This document shows, one piece after another, positions 25,480-34,710 of a stretch of DNA of 50,446 nucleotides. The notes under the pieces are model-generated. The model did not search any database and was not told the origin of the DNA. It was given only the letters and a program-made list of their open reading frames with translations. The number at the start of each line of letters is the position of its first letter. The stretch's first letter is position 1. Location of the stretch: the NCBI GenBank assembly GCA_937915885.1, contig CALGGP010000229.1:1-50446 (forward strand). Direction: 5' to 3'. The translations under genes were made by a program, and so were the position numbers. This stretch comes from an uncultured Selenomonadales bacterium (lineage in GTDB: Bacteria; Bacillota; Negativicutes; Selenomonadales; Selenomonadaceae).

Positions 25480-26892
25480 TTAAAACACCGTCGTCAAATA
25501 CGAACGGTCATATTCCAAATTGAAATTGATCTCGCGCGCGGGCGAAGGCGGCGTGAAGTAGCAGCGGAAGTTGAGCTTGCCGTCCATCAGATCGGGCTCG
25601 CTGTTGTCCTCCTCGAGGAACGCTACTCGCCCGCCCAGGATCGCTCCCGCACTCACCAGCCCGTTCAGATACGTGTTCACGCTGTTCACCACACTCTCTA
25701 TGTTCCGAAGCGTGATCGGCTCATCGATCCGCGATTGGAAGTTCAGCACCAACGCCGCTTTCACGTAATCGAACATCCGACGCACGTTGATCCAACAATC
25801 CTTCGGATCCGTGCTCGACGGATAGATCGACGTCCGATTGCCCCACAGTTGCCACCCGTCCTGCCGCAACACCGTCACTATCCCTTGCCCGTTCAGATCA
25901 TTCGCCTCTTCCCGCCCAAAGTAGCAGTTCGTTCCGTCCGCGCGGATCATCCCGTCGATATACAGCGCGTGATTCGACGGCGAACGGAACGGGATATCAT
26001 TGTCCGCTTGCGCCACCTTCGACATCAGCCCCGCCATATGCGTCGACAGCCATTGGCGCCGACCGCCATATGAAACCATCGGATAACACACCGCCAGATG
26101 CGCGCTCGTCCAGCCGTTGGCGTTCTTCGCTGCCGCCGCTTGAGAGTATGTCCGCACCGTCGTCGTGTCCAAATCCGCTATCGCCAGCGCCGAAAAGTGC
26201 CCGTTTATATCCTCCGCCTTCGCCGCCATCTTCAGCCCAACGTCAGAGTACTGCGAAAAGCCCGGCGCTATTATTTGCCCCACCGTCAGCTCAAACCGCG
26301 GGTATATCTCCTTCACCAGCTCAAGACCTTTCGCTTGTCCGGTGTTCGCGTCCACTCCGCCCAGCACCGCCGCTTTCATCGTCTCCGACGTCATGTTCAC
26401 CGTGTTGTACGTCGCATGCAATGTCGTCGCCGTCGTCACCGTGCTCGCGAAGGTAAGCAGCGCTCCTTCGTCCGTCGCCGTGATCGTCGGCGTCGCTCCC
26501 TCCACCACGATCGTGTTCGCGATCAAATCGTCGTCCTTCAATTCGTATGTGTGATCCGCGCCAACCTTGAAATCTTTCGTGCCCTCGGACGTGTGCGCCG
26601 CCGACGTCGGATCGAATACGTTCACGAACACCACCGGCGCAATTTGGTACTGCCCGAAGAGCACCTCCATTGCCTCGCACAACGTCCACTTCCCCGTGTC
26701 CGTCGAGTAGCCCAGTTTCGATACCGCCTCGTTGTACGTCCGACACAACACCGGCTCATTCGCCCCTGCCGGATCGCTCGCCAAGTGCACCGGCGCCGTC
26801 CCTATCGCCAACGTCACGCCCGCCGCTTGCCGCGACAACGCTATCAAATCTGTCGCCCGCTCCGTCACGTATATTCCATGCCTGTAGCTCAT
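25480..26892 (-). CDS. Tail sheath protein
   Basis: 470-aa contractile sheath subunit (FI family). The ATG at 26892 is 8 bases after GGGAGA. Family features: HGIYVTERATDLIALSRQAA at the N-terminus, VFVNVFDP, LELVKEIYPRFELTVGQIIAPG, and the DPKDCWINVRRMFDYVKAAL block near the C-terminus with RIDEPITLRNIESV. It defines the phage as a myovirus-type. Confidence 0.92.
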   Translation of the reverse strand: MSYRHGIYVTERATDLIALSRQAAGVTLAIGTAPVHLASDPAGANEPVLCRTYNEAVSKLGYSTDTGKWTLCEAMEVLFGQYQIAPVVFVNVFDPTSAAHTSEGTKDFKVGADHTYELKDDDLIANTIVVEGATPTITATDEGALLTFASTVTTATTLHATYNTVNMTSETMKAAVLGGVDANTGQAKGLELVKEIYPRFELTVGQIIAPGFSQYSDVGLKMAAKAEDINGHFSALAIADLDTTTVRTYSQAAAAKNANGWTSAHLAVCYPMVSYGGRRQWLSTHMAGLMSKVAQADNDIPFRSPSNHALYIDGMIRADGTNCYFGREEANDLNGQGIVTVLRQDGWQLWGNRTSIYPSSTDPKDCWINVRRMFDYVKAALVLNFQSRIDEPITLRNIESVVNSVNTYLNGLVSAGAILGGRVAFLEEDNSEPDLMDGKLNFRCYFTPPSPAREINFNLEYDRSYLTTVF

Positions 26893-27371
26893 CACGAAAT
26901 TCTCCCTTCATCTTGCGCTTGATAGATAAAATACCGCGCCGTTATCTGCCCATAAAAAAAAGGCGCCGGTTGCACCTCCGCTATCTCCGTTTCCAATGGC
27001 TTGATCAGTCGATATCGCCCGCCTATCACCGGTTTGCTCAGCAATCGCAATCGGACGGTCTCCATCAGATTGAGCAGATCAACCCACGGTTCGTTGAGCC
27101 GACCGTCCTGCTCAATTCGCGATTCATCATACACTCCGAACGTCAACGTCATCTCCGCCGCCGTTCCTTCGATCTCGTCACTCACGCTCGCGCATTGCAC
27201 CGCTATCAACGGATGAAATTGCCCGCGCGGATCGTCGAGATGCGCCCGAGGAATGAATTGTTCGTAGACGCTGATCTTTTTCGGCTCGTGCCCGTCCGAC
27301 GCGAATTTATAATTCTCGACCGCCGTTCTGATCTCCGTTCCCAACGCCCGGATCAATCCCACCATCGTCAC
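26892..27371 (-). CDS. Minor tail/tail completion protein
   Basis: 159-aa protein that begins with a GTG overlapping the previous stop (GTGA), GGGGG 7 bases upstream. Not a clear family match. Its place between the head-tail joining genes and the sheath, and the beta-rich middle (ISVYEQFIPRAHLDDPRGQF, TLTFGVYDESR), fit a tail terminator (U/Gp37-like) that caps the tube at the neck. Confidence 0.55.
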   Translation of the reverse strand: MTMVGLIRALGTEIRTAVENYKFASDGHEPKKISVYEQFIPRAHLDDPRGQFHPLIAVQCASVSDEIEGTAAEMTLTFGVYDESRIEQDGRLNEPWVDLLNLMETVRLRLLSKPVIGGRYRLIKPLETEIAEVQPAPFFYGQITARYFIYQAQDEGRIS

Positions 27372-27955
27372 ATCATCGCCCCCATTTGCGCCGACAATAA
27401 TTCTTCGATCCTCTGCTGGATCATTTTCGCAGGCTGCGGCTCTTTGCCCGCCATCTCCGCTACCGACGGTCCGTAGAGTCTCTTAATCGGCAGCCGCGAT
27501 GCTCCCGTCCTCTGATAAAATCCATCGGGCATAGTCACGTCGCCCACTTCGCCGTAGCGCCACGAACGCGCCTTCGCCTTCGCGCTCATCCTCTTATATA
27601 CACTCCAGCCGTGCGCAAATCCGCGCTCTATCGTGCCGCCCTGCCCCTTGACGATCATCGCGTATAATTTTTTCCCGCGTCGAGGCAAGCCTCCGCGCGT
27701 CTTGAATTTGTCCAACGACAACCGCCCGCCGCTCACCTTTACCTGTCCGCTGTCGCCCCAGATTTGCATTTGCGTTTTGATCGCGCCCTTGTACGTGTAA
27801 CGCTCCCGCACTCCTTTGCGGATCAGCGCAGGCACCTTCCGCAGCACTCCACGCACCGCCCGTTGTGTACTCTGTCGCATCGCATGCCCTATGTGCAACC
27901 ACATCGCCGGCGTATATCCTCGAGAATACGTCAACCCAGTTATCAATCGGATCAT
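27368..27955 (-). CDS. Minor tail protein (Z-like), neck region
   Basis: 195-aa basic protein. The ATG at 27955 overlaps the upstream stop (ATGA). Helical basic N-terminus (RQSTQRAVRGVLRKVPALIR) and many Arg/Lys, as in lambda gpZ-like tail completion proteins, whose position next to head-tail joining genes it shares. Only a tentative assignment. Confidence 0.5.
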   Translation of the reverse strand: MIRLITGLTYSRGYTPAMWLHIGHAMRQSTQRAVRGVLRKVPALIRKGVRERYTYKGAIKTQMQIWGDSGQVKVSGGRLSLDKFKTRGGLPRRGKKLYAMIVKGQGGTIERGFAHGWSVYKRMSAKAKARSWRYGEVGDVTMPDGFYQRTGASRLPIKRLYGPSVAEMAGKEPQPAKMIQQRIEELLSAQMGAMM

Positions 27956-28290
27956 CGATACGCCCCCTTGTTCCCCGTCAGCACCAATCGACACACTCCG
28001 TATTCTACCTCCGCATGCGTCACATCATACCAACCGTCGTCGTATTTCACTCGATGCTTTTCGCGCGGCAATTCCTTTGACTTACGAAGAAAATCCTCCG
28101 CGCGGAACTCGACGATGATACTTTCGCCGTGGATCGCATCATAGTCCTCCGACTGCCGATTGCTCAACCGCTCCGTATATCGCCGCGCCGTCGAAGGCAG
28201 CAGCACTCCGTTGAGCCAGTGCAGCGTCGCTAATTCGTCGAGATTGAAGAATGTCGACAGGTCCGCGCGGAAGTCGTCCTTGAGCGTCAT
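27952..28290 (-). CDS. Head-tail joining protein
   Basis: 112-aa protein starting at ATG 28290 (ATGA overlap with the capsid gene). The first 40 residues are helical with an FNLDELATLHWLNGV segment, then a small beta domain. Its position right after the major capsid gene matches lambda FII-type connectors (ATP-binding-like joining proteins). Sequence similarity itself is not strong. Confidence 0.55.
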   Translation of the reverse strand: MTLKDDFRADLSTFFNLDELATLHWLNGVLLPSTARRYTERLSNRQSEDYDAIHGESIIVEFRAEDFLRKSKELPREKHRVKYDDGWYDVTHAEVEYGVCRLVLTGNKGAYR

Positions 28291-29345
28291 GATGCCACCG
28301 TCGCGTGCACAAAATCTGTCACGAAATTCGGCACCAACATGAATCGGCTCCACAACGTGAGCACACTCTGATTGCTCTCGAGAGAGGAAGTATAGCGCGG
28401 CACGTATTGCGCCGCATATGATTCAAACCGACCGCCTTCGCCGAGTAAAGTCACTGCCGCATGCAAACATTTCCCGCGCCCGGGCACCCCCAAAATAATA
28501 TCGTTTGCGCCGACGTAAGGAGTGAGCGTCCCGTCGTCGGCGGTGTAAGTTTCGTTGTAGCAGACGACCTCGAGATTGAGCGCCTCGATCCGTCCGACAT
28601 ACATCACATTCGGGCTTGTATATCTCGGCGTGATCGACGCCACCGCCGCGCTTTGACGGTTCGGGATCATCAGCCAATCGTAGAGCTCCTTGTTCTTGCG
28701 CAGGTAGCCGGGGATATTTTTGCCGACCACCATCAATGTTGGAACGACGCCCGCTTCTTCCTGTATTTTCTCCGACATCGATTGAAGATCGTCAAAGATT
28801 TTCGCCGACGTCGACGACCATGCCGTATTGATCGACGTCGTCATCTCCCCGTCCCAATCGAACGTCACCACATCCGACTTCTTCAATCGCCCGTCGTCCG
28901 CATACCCTTCGATCACTATTTGCCCCGTCGTCAACAGCGACGCCGCCATTTGATTTTTCCTGTTCGCCGTCATCGTGATCAGATCGTAGAGATCATCCGC
29001 TTGGATCTTCGCCTGCCGCTCCTCGGGCGTCACCGTCGAGAAGATCGGCATTTCTCCGAACGCCCGCTTCGTCACGTCCGATTGAGTCAGCACACGACGA
29101 GGCGCCAACAACGGCGGGCTGTACGTCCTCATGATCGAGCCGTCACGCCCCACATTCACTCCGCGCGCTCCCTCCACCACATACGGCGCTAATTTTTCAT
29201 ACCCGCGCTTGCGATATTCCATCAGCACCGTCGGTTGCGTCGATACTTCTATGTTCGGAAAAAACATGTCCGCCAAATACGTCGCCGGCGGTTTGATGTG
29301 CTCCGCCGCTTGAATTAATCCGATTGTGTCATTCATCGAGATCAT
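28287..29345 (-). CDS. Major capsid protein (lambda E family)
   Basis: 352-aa HK97-fold capsid subunit of the phage major capsid E family: YLADMFFPNIEVSTQPTVLM, YSPPLLAPRRVLTQSDVTKR, the tail RSPNVxYVG-like YTSPNVMYVGRIEALNLEV, and a YNETYTADDGTLTPYVGAND block. GAGGTG is 6 bases before ATG 29345; M4 (29336) is a possible alternative. Follows the decoration gene by 1 base. Confidence 0.9.
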   Translation of the reverse strand: MISMNDTIGLIQAAEHIKPPATYLADMFFPNIEVSTQPTVLMEYRKRGYEKLAPYVVEGARGVNVGRDGSIMRTYSPPLLAPRRVLTQSDVTKRAFGEMPIFSTVTPEERQAKIQADDLYDLITMTANRKNQMAASLLTTGQIVIEGYADDGRLKKSDVVTFDWDGEMTTSINTAWSSTSAKIFDDLQSMSEKIQEEAGVVPTLMVVGKNIPGYLRKNKELYDWLMIPNRQSAAVASITPRYTSPNVMYVGRIEALNLEVVCYNETYTADDGTLTPYVGANDIILGVPGRGKCLHAAVTLLGEGGRFESYAAQYVPRYTSSLESNQSVLTLWSRFMLVPNFVTDFVHATVAS

Positions 29346-29690
29346 TCAGATCACCTCCGTCAAAATGATGTTCTGCCGCCGCAGCTCCCCTTCGACCAGC
29401 CCCACATCGAACGCCGATTTGATCGCCGACCGATTGAATACTCCGTTGCCGTACACCGTAACCACCGTCACACTCGCCGCGTCCTCCGCCGCTATGTACA
29501 AATCCGACCCGACCGTGTCCGCCGTCGTCGCCAAATGCACACTCACGCCCGATCCGTCGTAGACGCCCGCAAGAAGCGCACCCCGCTCGATCGTCGTGTC
29601 GCTCGATACATGCGCATTGATCGTCCACAGTCGACTCCCGTCTCCTCCCAACAGACTGTCATAACTCGCGCCCGCTATCGTCCCATTCAT
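29346..29690 (-). CDS. Head decoration protein (lambda D family)
   Basis: 114-aa capsid-stabilising protein: an N-terminal arm, then a compact beta fold with TIERGALLAGVYDGSGV and VYGNGVFNRSAIKSAFD, which is the conserved D-family end pattern. The start overlaps the protease stop (ATGA). Sits between protease and capsid genes as in lambda. Confidence 0.85.
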   Translation of the reverse strand: MNGTIAGASYDSLLGGDGSRLWTINAHVSSDTTIERGALLAGVYDGSGVSVHLATTADTVGSDLYIAAEDAASVTVVTVYGNGVFNRSAIKSAFDVGLVEGELRRQNIILTEVI

Positions 29691-30529
29691 CTGCCATTCC
29701 TCCTGTTCGCCATCTCTACTACCTTCGTCACCGCCGTACGCCGACTTTCCTCCGCCTCCGACGTCGACGCCTTCACTCGCGATGCTCCAGACTTGACGTT
29801 GTCCTCGATCAGCGCATAAATCATGTCCGTCGTTTTGATCTCTGAACGCAACACTTCATTCTCCGCCTTCAATCGCGCGATCTCTGCCTTCAATTCTTCC
29901 TCCCGATCGCTACGTCCGAAGAACGCCGTGATCTTTTCAAGCAACGTCGCATTGCTCATCGCTCCCATCTTCAACAACTCCCGCTTGTTTTTATATCGCC
30001 CCGTCGACACCGCCAAGTGGTTGATGATCACCACGTCGCCCTTGTTTTCGACGGTCGCTCGCGAAGGAATAATTTCGTCCACCAAGCCCCAGGCAAGCGC
30101 TTCCTCCGCCGTCAACCACGTCTCCTCCGACAGCGCCGCCCGGATTTCCTCTTCCGATTTCCCCGTCTTGCCCACGTATACCTTGATCAGTTCGCCTTCG
30201 ATCGCCGTCAGCATCTCCAGTCGCCGCGTCAGCTCCGTCGACGGATAATACCCGTCCAACTCCAACATAGGATTGTGGATCATGAACAGCGCGTTTTCAT
30301 ACGAGATGCATTTGCCCGCGCACGCGATCACCGTCGCCGCACTCGCGCACAGTCCTTCGACGACGATCTCGACCGTGCCGCCTACGTAATTCTTCAGCCG
30401 ATTGTAGATCGTCAACGCCTCGAACACGTCCCCGCCCGGGCTGTTCAATCGCACCGTCACGTTCCCGTACAACGCCTCAAATTTTTCAGTCGTACGCTTC
30501 CCGATCTCCTCCGAGATGATTATCTCCAT
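29687..30529 (-). CDS. ClpP-like head maturation protease, possibly with scaffold C-terminus
   Basis: 280-aa S49/ClpP-fold protease that matures the prohead. RLNSPGGDVFEALTIYNRLK holds the oxyanion region, GLCASAATVIACAG the catalytic Ser and FMIHNP the catalytic His. The last about 90 residues form a coiled coil (REEELKAEIARLKAENEVL). An internal ATG at MGAMSNATLLEK could start a separate scaffold protein, as with lambda C/Nu3. It overlaps the portal gene by 44 bases. Confidence 0.88.
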   Translation of the reverse strand: MEIIISEEIGKRTTEKFEALYGNVTVRLNSPGGDVFEALTIYNRLKNYVGGTVEIVVEGLCASAATVIACAGKCISYENALFMIHNPMLELDGYYPSTELTRRLEMLTAIEGELIKVYVGKTGKSEEEIRAALSEETWLTAEEALAWGLVDEIIPSRATVENKGDVVIINHLAVSTGRYKNKRELLKMGAMSNATLLEKITAFFGRSDREEELKAEIARLKAENEVLRSEIKTTDMIYALIEDNVKSGASRVKASTSEAEESRRTAVTKVVEMANRRNGR

Positions 30530-31970
30530 TCAGCATCGCTCCTTCCATTTTCAATTGCTCCAAGTTCCTCTCCAAATTCGTTCCCGTCAGCTCCGCCGCT
30601 TCCTTCTGCCTCGTCGACAGCCCCTGCTCGATTCGCAGCGTCGCCGCTTGTATCTCCTTGACGGGATCGAGTATGCCCAGCGCCGGTCCGTACCATTCGC
30701 ACTCCGACCATGCTCGACGTTTCAACGCGTCGTCGAAGAACGACGGCGCATCGAGCCGCCCGATCGCTACCGCCTCCGTCAAAAATACTTCGTAAATCGG
30801 ACGGAGAAAGTCTCGAACAAACCATTCTCGCCGTCGCTGGTACTCATCATTCGCTTGCAGCAATGCCGCTCGCGACGCGCTGTAACTGGCTTTGAACGAA
30901 CCGACGAGCACTTCGCGCGGAAGCCCGAGCGCCGCTCCGATCTCCGTCTCCAGCTCGTCCATGAACGTCCCGAATGTCGACATCGTTTGCCGACTGTCTA
31001 CCGATTTCACGTCCACTCCGCGCGGAAGTGCCGTCAACGTGCCCGTCCCCAATCGATATTCCGAGATGTCGAGTTCCTCATACTCCGACCGCGCTCCTTC
31101 GCCCAGCACGTCCTGCACCTCGTAATTCATCTCCGGCTGCGTAAAGAACAGCGCGAAATACGATTTGATGATCGCCGCCGATAACTCCGCCGTCGTGAAT
31201 TGCGCCATCTGCTTTAACGTCTCCACCACCGGCGCCAGATACGGCACCCCTCTATATTGCCCCGCGCGTATATCGTGACAAATTTGCAAGGCATTGGGGA
31301 AGCCCGACCGTCCGAACATCTCCACGCGCGCCCATTCCGTGATCCGCTCCCGATCGACGGCGTCATCAGGCACTCGGTTCGATACGTGCAACGCTATCAG
31401 CTCGCCGTCGTCGTCCACTTCGATCCCGTTCACAATCCGATTGCCGTTCGGAGCGCGCCCTTCGATCGAGCCAAGCGTCAAGTCTCGATACGGCGTCGAT
31501 ACCCGATTGCCCTCGAGCAGTTGCAGGCGAAGAGTATAGGGATTGCGGGGCGTGGGAGGCTTGCGACGGAATAAAACAAAGCAATCGCCATCGACCAAAT
31601 AATTTTCATAGGCAATGTGCTGCAGATCATAAAAATTGTTCCGACGGTTGAGATCACAATCGACCGTCGCCGCCCACAACCGGAACTCCTCCGTCGCGCG
31701 CTGCCCCCACTCCCGCGCCTCAGTCGCCGTTATTCCCAACAGCTTATGATTCGGGCGAGCGAATAATTTCAGCCCCGACCCGATCACTCCGCGCGAGGAC
31801 GCCGTGATCGCCGCCGACCCCAGCGCGGTGTTGCGCGCCAAATCGGCGGCTCGACTTCTCATCGTTTGCAGATTCAGATCGATGTCCGAACCCGCGCTCA
31901 ACCAGCGCGGCAACCATGCCTTGAGCACCTTCGATTGTCGAGATGCCGCTCCTCCGTCGTACCCGCTCAT
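30486..31970 (-). CDS. Portal protein (lambda B family)
   Basis: 494-aa portal through which DNA is packaged: RSRAADLARNTALGSAAI, GVIGSGLKLFARP, FYDLQHIAYENYLVDGDCFV, RAGQYRGVPYLAPVVETLKQ and the GLPREVLVGSFKASYSASRA block are all typical. It starts by ATGA overlap with the gpW-like gene. Confidence 0.92.
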   Translation of the reverse strand: MSGYDGGAASRQSKVLKAWLPRWLSAGSDIDLNLQTMRSRAADLARNTALGSAAITASSRGVIGSGLKLFARPNHKLLGITATEAREWGQRATEEFRLWAATVDCDLNRRNNFYDLQHIAYENYLVDGDCFVLFRRKPPTPRNPYTLRLQLLEGNRVSTPYRDLTLGSIEGRAPNGNRIVNGIEVDDDGELIALHVSNRVPDDAVDRERITEWARVEMFGRSGFPNALQICHDIRAGQYRGVPYLAPVVETLKQMAQFTTAELSAAIIKSYFALFFTQPEMNYEVQDVLGEGARSEYEELDISEYRLGTGTLTALPRGVDVKSVDSRQTMSTFGTFMDELETEIGAALGLPREVLVGSFKASYSASRAALLQANDEYQRRREWFVRDFLRPIYEVFLTEAVAIGRLDAPSFFDDALKRRAWSECEWYGPALGILDPVKEIQAATLRIEQGLSTRQKEAAELTGTNLERNLEQLKMEGAMLNGDNHLGGDREAYD

Positions 31971-32188
31971 GGCACGAACACCGCACGCAATGTCCGACGC
32001 GGTTTATATGCGTCGTCGTCGAGCGTCACTCCCGACGCCAACAACGCATCGATCGTCGACCGTACCTCCGACAAATCCGCTCGTGTGAGCGATCTGCCCT
32101 CGAGCGTATATGATTGCCCGCGAAGGATCGCCGCCTCCGCACTCACGTATTGCCTCAACCGCTCCCTCTGCAGCTCCCTTACGTCCAT
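31967..32188 (-). CDS. gpW-like head-tail joining protein
   Basis: 73-aa helical protein (MDVRELQRERLRQYVSAEAA, GRSLTRADLSEVRSTIDALL) between large terminase and portal, the place of lambda gpW. It begins inside the terminase 3' end; the longer frame to 32260 is overlap. Confidence 0.72.
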   Translation of the reverse strand: MDVRELQRERLRQYVSAEAAILRGQSYTLEGRSLTRADLSEVRSTIDALLASGVTLDDDAYKPRRTLRAVFVP

Positions 32189-33960
32189 TCCCCATTCACC
32201 GCCTTTATTTTCTTCGTCCTCTTCTCTACCGTCGGAGTCGGCTCCGTCAACGATCCCCAATCGATCTTCCTATACGACTTCAACGCCGCCAACGCGTATA
32301 CCCGACAGTCAAGACACTCCGTCCTCACATGCGTCGACACCGGCTCGTATGTCGCATACATCAGCCCGCCCGAACGTCGCCGCACCGCTCTCTCACTGTT
32401 GAGCTGTCGAAAATACGCCTCGTCATAGCTCCGCGCCAATCTCACGTCGTCGCGCCCGAAGTGGCAGTATTGCGCGCCGCGTTCCTTCACCGCCAGTCGA
32501 TTGTACACCGACGCCTTCCCTTCGTTCACTCCGAGCAACGTCAACGTCAAGCCTTTTTGATTGACCACCTTATAAATCAGCGCCTTGCCCACTCCGCCGT
32601 AGCCCTTGATCGCATACCGACCTTGCGTCCGACGGCAATACTCGTACACCGTCGACGTCATAAAGCCGCTGTCTACGAACGTGCGCGCGACCTTCAACCG
32701 CCGCTCCCGTCCGATGTATTCTCGATCGAGCACCAAATCAAGATTGAGCCACGTCCGATCCTCATTCGGCGACCCATATATTTTCCCGCGTCGAATGCCC
32801 CAACATTCCTCTCCTTCGCCCCACCCGACGATCTCATACTCCAGCCGATCCTGCTGCACGTCCACCCCCGCCGTCAACAGCAATACTCCGTCCGGCAGCT
32901 CCGCTCCGTAGTCCTCCAGTCGCGACAACCAACCGTCCGCCTCCTCCAGCGCTCCCGTCGGCTGATAGCTCAATCCGAACCGCGTGTTATACACGACCTT
33001 CTCCAGATCGGGCTTGCCGCGCGCCTCCGACCACTCCCGCATGATCTCACGCCAACTGATCCATGCACTCGAAAACCCGCTCACGAAAAAGGAGCGACAG
33101 CCCGTCGCTCCCGCATTGCACGCCACATATTTTTGCGGCGCCCGCTTCATCGTCAGTTCGTCGAAGGAGTGCCCACAGTCGGGACATATCCAATTGAGCG
33201 CCGAATTGATCTGATGATGAGCGATGGTATGAAATTCGCCGCAATTTGGGCAGGCGTGTCGCCATTCCTCTTGCGTGCCGAGCGCGTACTCCACGTCGAT
33301 CCTCGACAGCCCCTCCGTCGTCGGCGTCGAGAACAATCCGATCTTCCGATTCCAATACGTGGTGGTGCGTTTCGACGCTATACTCAACGGATCGCCTTCG
33401 GAGCCGGCGCTGATCGGAAAGCGATCAACCTCGTCGCATAGGAGAATGCGGATCGGACGGCTCGCCAAACCCGCCGGACTGTTCGCTCCCGCCAACACGA
33501 TCCGCCCTCCCACGTAGAATTTCGACAGCAACGTTTGATTCGCATTTCGAGTGTCGGCGGCGTCCTTCGTCCCGTAAAATAATTTCTTCAACGGTTTCGT
33601 CTCGCTGATCAATTGCGCCAGGCGGCTTTTCGAGAAATCGGTTGCCATCTCGAGCGTCGGCTGAATGAGCATGATCGTGGCGGGATCGACCTGCGCGAAC
33701 CGTCCGATCACATTCAATAAAACCTCCGACTTGCCGATTTGCGCCGCCGATTTCACCACTACCTTCTCGATCCCGGGCTCGGTGAACGCATTCATCACAT
33801 CGACCATATACGGCACGCGAGAAGAACGCCACCGTCCCGGCTCGGCGCTCTCCGACGGCAGCACTCGATATCGCTCCGCCCACGACGACACGCTCAACTT
33901 CTCAATCGGCTTGAGCCCGCGTTTCAGCGTCCGACGATGCAGTTCCTCTTTGCTCCTCAT
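32179..33960 (-). CDS. Terminase large subunit (GpA family)
   Basis: 593-aa packaging motor and nuclease of the lambda A type. ATPase part: VVVKSAAQIGKSEVLLNVIG (Walker A-like), ATIMLIQPTLEMATDFSKSR and IRILLCDEVDRF (Walker B). A zinc-ribbon pair CPNCGEFHT / CPDCGHSFDE lies in the middle. Nuclease part: LLTAGVDVQQDRLEYEIVGW and the late D residues. It predicts cos-type or headful packaging of lambda style. It overlaps the small subunit gene by 59 bases. Confidence 0.95.
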   Translation of the reverse strand: MRSKEELHRRTLKRGLKPIEKLSVSSWAERYRVLPSESAEPGRWRSSRVPYMVDVMNAFTEPGIEKVVVKSAAQIGKSEVLLNVIGRFAQVDPATIMLIQPTLEMATDFSKSRLAQLISETKPLKKLFYGTKDAADTRNANQTLLSKFYVGGRIVLAGANSPAGLASRPIRILLCDEVDRFPISAGSEGDPLSIASKRTTTYWNRKIGLFSTPTTEGLSRIDVEYALGTQEEWRHACPNCGEFHTIAHHQINSALNWICPDCGHSFDELTMKRAPQKYVACNAGATGCRSFFVSGFSSAWISWREIMREWSEARGKPDLEKVVYNTRFGLSYQPTGALEEADGWLSRLEDYGAELPDGVLLLTAGVDVQQDRLEYEIVGWGEGEECWGIRRGKIYGSPNEDRTWLNLDLVLDREYIGRERRLKVARTFVDSGFMTSTVYEYCRRTQGRYAIKGYGGVGKALIYKVVNQKGLTLTLLGVNEGKASVYNRLAVKERGAQYCHFGRDDVRLARSYDEAYFRQLNSERAVRRRSGGLMYATYEPVSTHVRTECLDCRVYALAALKSYRKIDWGSLTEPTPTVEKRTKKIKAVNGEWT

Positions 33961-34408
33961 TCATAAACAGCTCCGGCTTATACTCCGATAACTCGCTCAA
34001 CCTTTCCTCCACTTCCCGATCGATCACCGACGCTATCTCCGCGCGGGATTTGCCTTCCAATTGCGCGCCCAATTTCGCCCCCAAGGATAAAAGATGCGTC
34101 CGAAGCCCGACGAGCTGTTCGATCATCACTGCTTCGACCGTCGTCGCCTCGTATAAGCGCCCTTCCTCCCGCGCCAACTTCAGCTCCGATATCTGCCTCT
34201 TTACCCGTTCGTGGATCGCCTTCTCTTTGAACAGATCCGCATCTTCTTTTGCCGCCTTCTTCGACAGGAAATAATTTTTGACGCTGTCGAAGAGGAAGAC
34301 GCCGCCCGACGTGTCCTTCTCGTCGCGGATCACCACATCAAGATCGATCAGCTGATTTATCCGCGCCGGACTTAAATTCAACGCCCGACCCAGCGCCGTC
34401 TGCGTCAC
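33902..34408 (-). CDS. Terminase small subunit (Nu1-like)
   Basis: 168-aa protein. N-terminal winged HTH (VTQTALGRALNLSPARINQL, IRDEKDTSGGVFLFDSVKNY) as in lambda Nu1, then a long coiled-coil part (AIHERVKRQISELKLAREEG, the motif of DUF1441/terminase small subunits). GTG at 34408 with AAAGAAG just upstream; a GTG six bases earlier is equally possible, and the frame to 34570 is not preferred. Confidence 0.8.
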   Translation of the reverse strand: MTQTALGRALNLSPARINQLIDLDVVIRDEKDTSGGVFLFDSVKNYFLSKKAAKEDADLFKEKAIHERVKRQISELKLAREEGRLYEATTVEAVMIEQLVGLRTHLLSLGAKLGAQLEGKSRAEIASVIDREVEERLSELSEYKPELFMNEEQRGTASSDAETRAQAD

Positions 34409-34573
34409 CGTCACTTCTTTTATATTGCAATTCAACTTCAAATTTATCACCAACCGACCAAAAATCAACCGCCGACTGCCATTAAGCCCCGTCAAATCAA
34501 CACACCTACAAAAATAGGGGCGTCTCACCCGCGCCCGCATACTCTCTAACTGCCGAAAGTACCTTTGCAAACG

Positions 34574-34601
34574 AAAAAGCCCCCGTCAACCGACGAAGGC
34601 T
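34574..34601 (-). terminator. Terminator between late regulator and terminase
   Basis: On the minus strand AGCCTTCGTC pairs with GACGGGGGCT (two G-U pairs) around GGTT, followed by five T (34574-34578). It separates early from late transcription; if the late promoter lies upstream of it, read-through or antitermination would be required. Confidence 0.78.
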
Positions 34602-34673
34602 CCCCCGTTGAAAGTCGATGAAAAGACCAAGACCAACATCATTCGCAAGCCTATCATATCACGCCTGTCAAGC

Positions 34674-34710
34674 TGTCATTTACTATCATTTACTGTCATT
34701 TACTATCATC
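34674..34710. repeat. 10-bp tandem repeats upstream of late genes
   Basis: TGTCATTTAC, TATCATTTAC, TGTCATTTAC, then TATCATC: 3.7 perfect-phase units alternating at the second base. They overlap the end of the sigma-like regulator gene. A minus-strand TATGAT (34653-34658) lies where a -10 would be if the repeats occupied the -35 area, so they are a candidate operator for the late activator. Confidence 0.8.
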
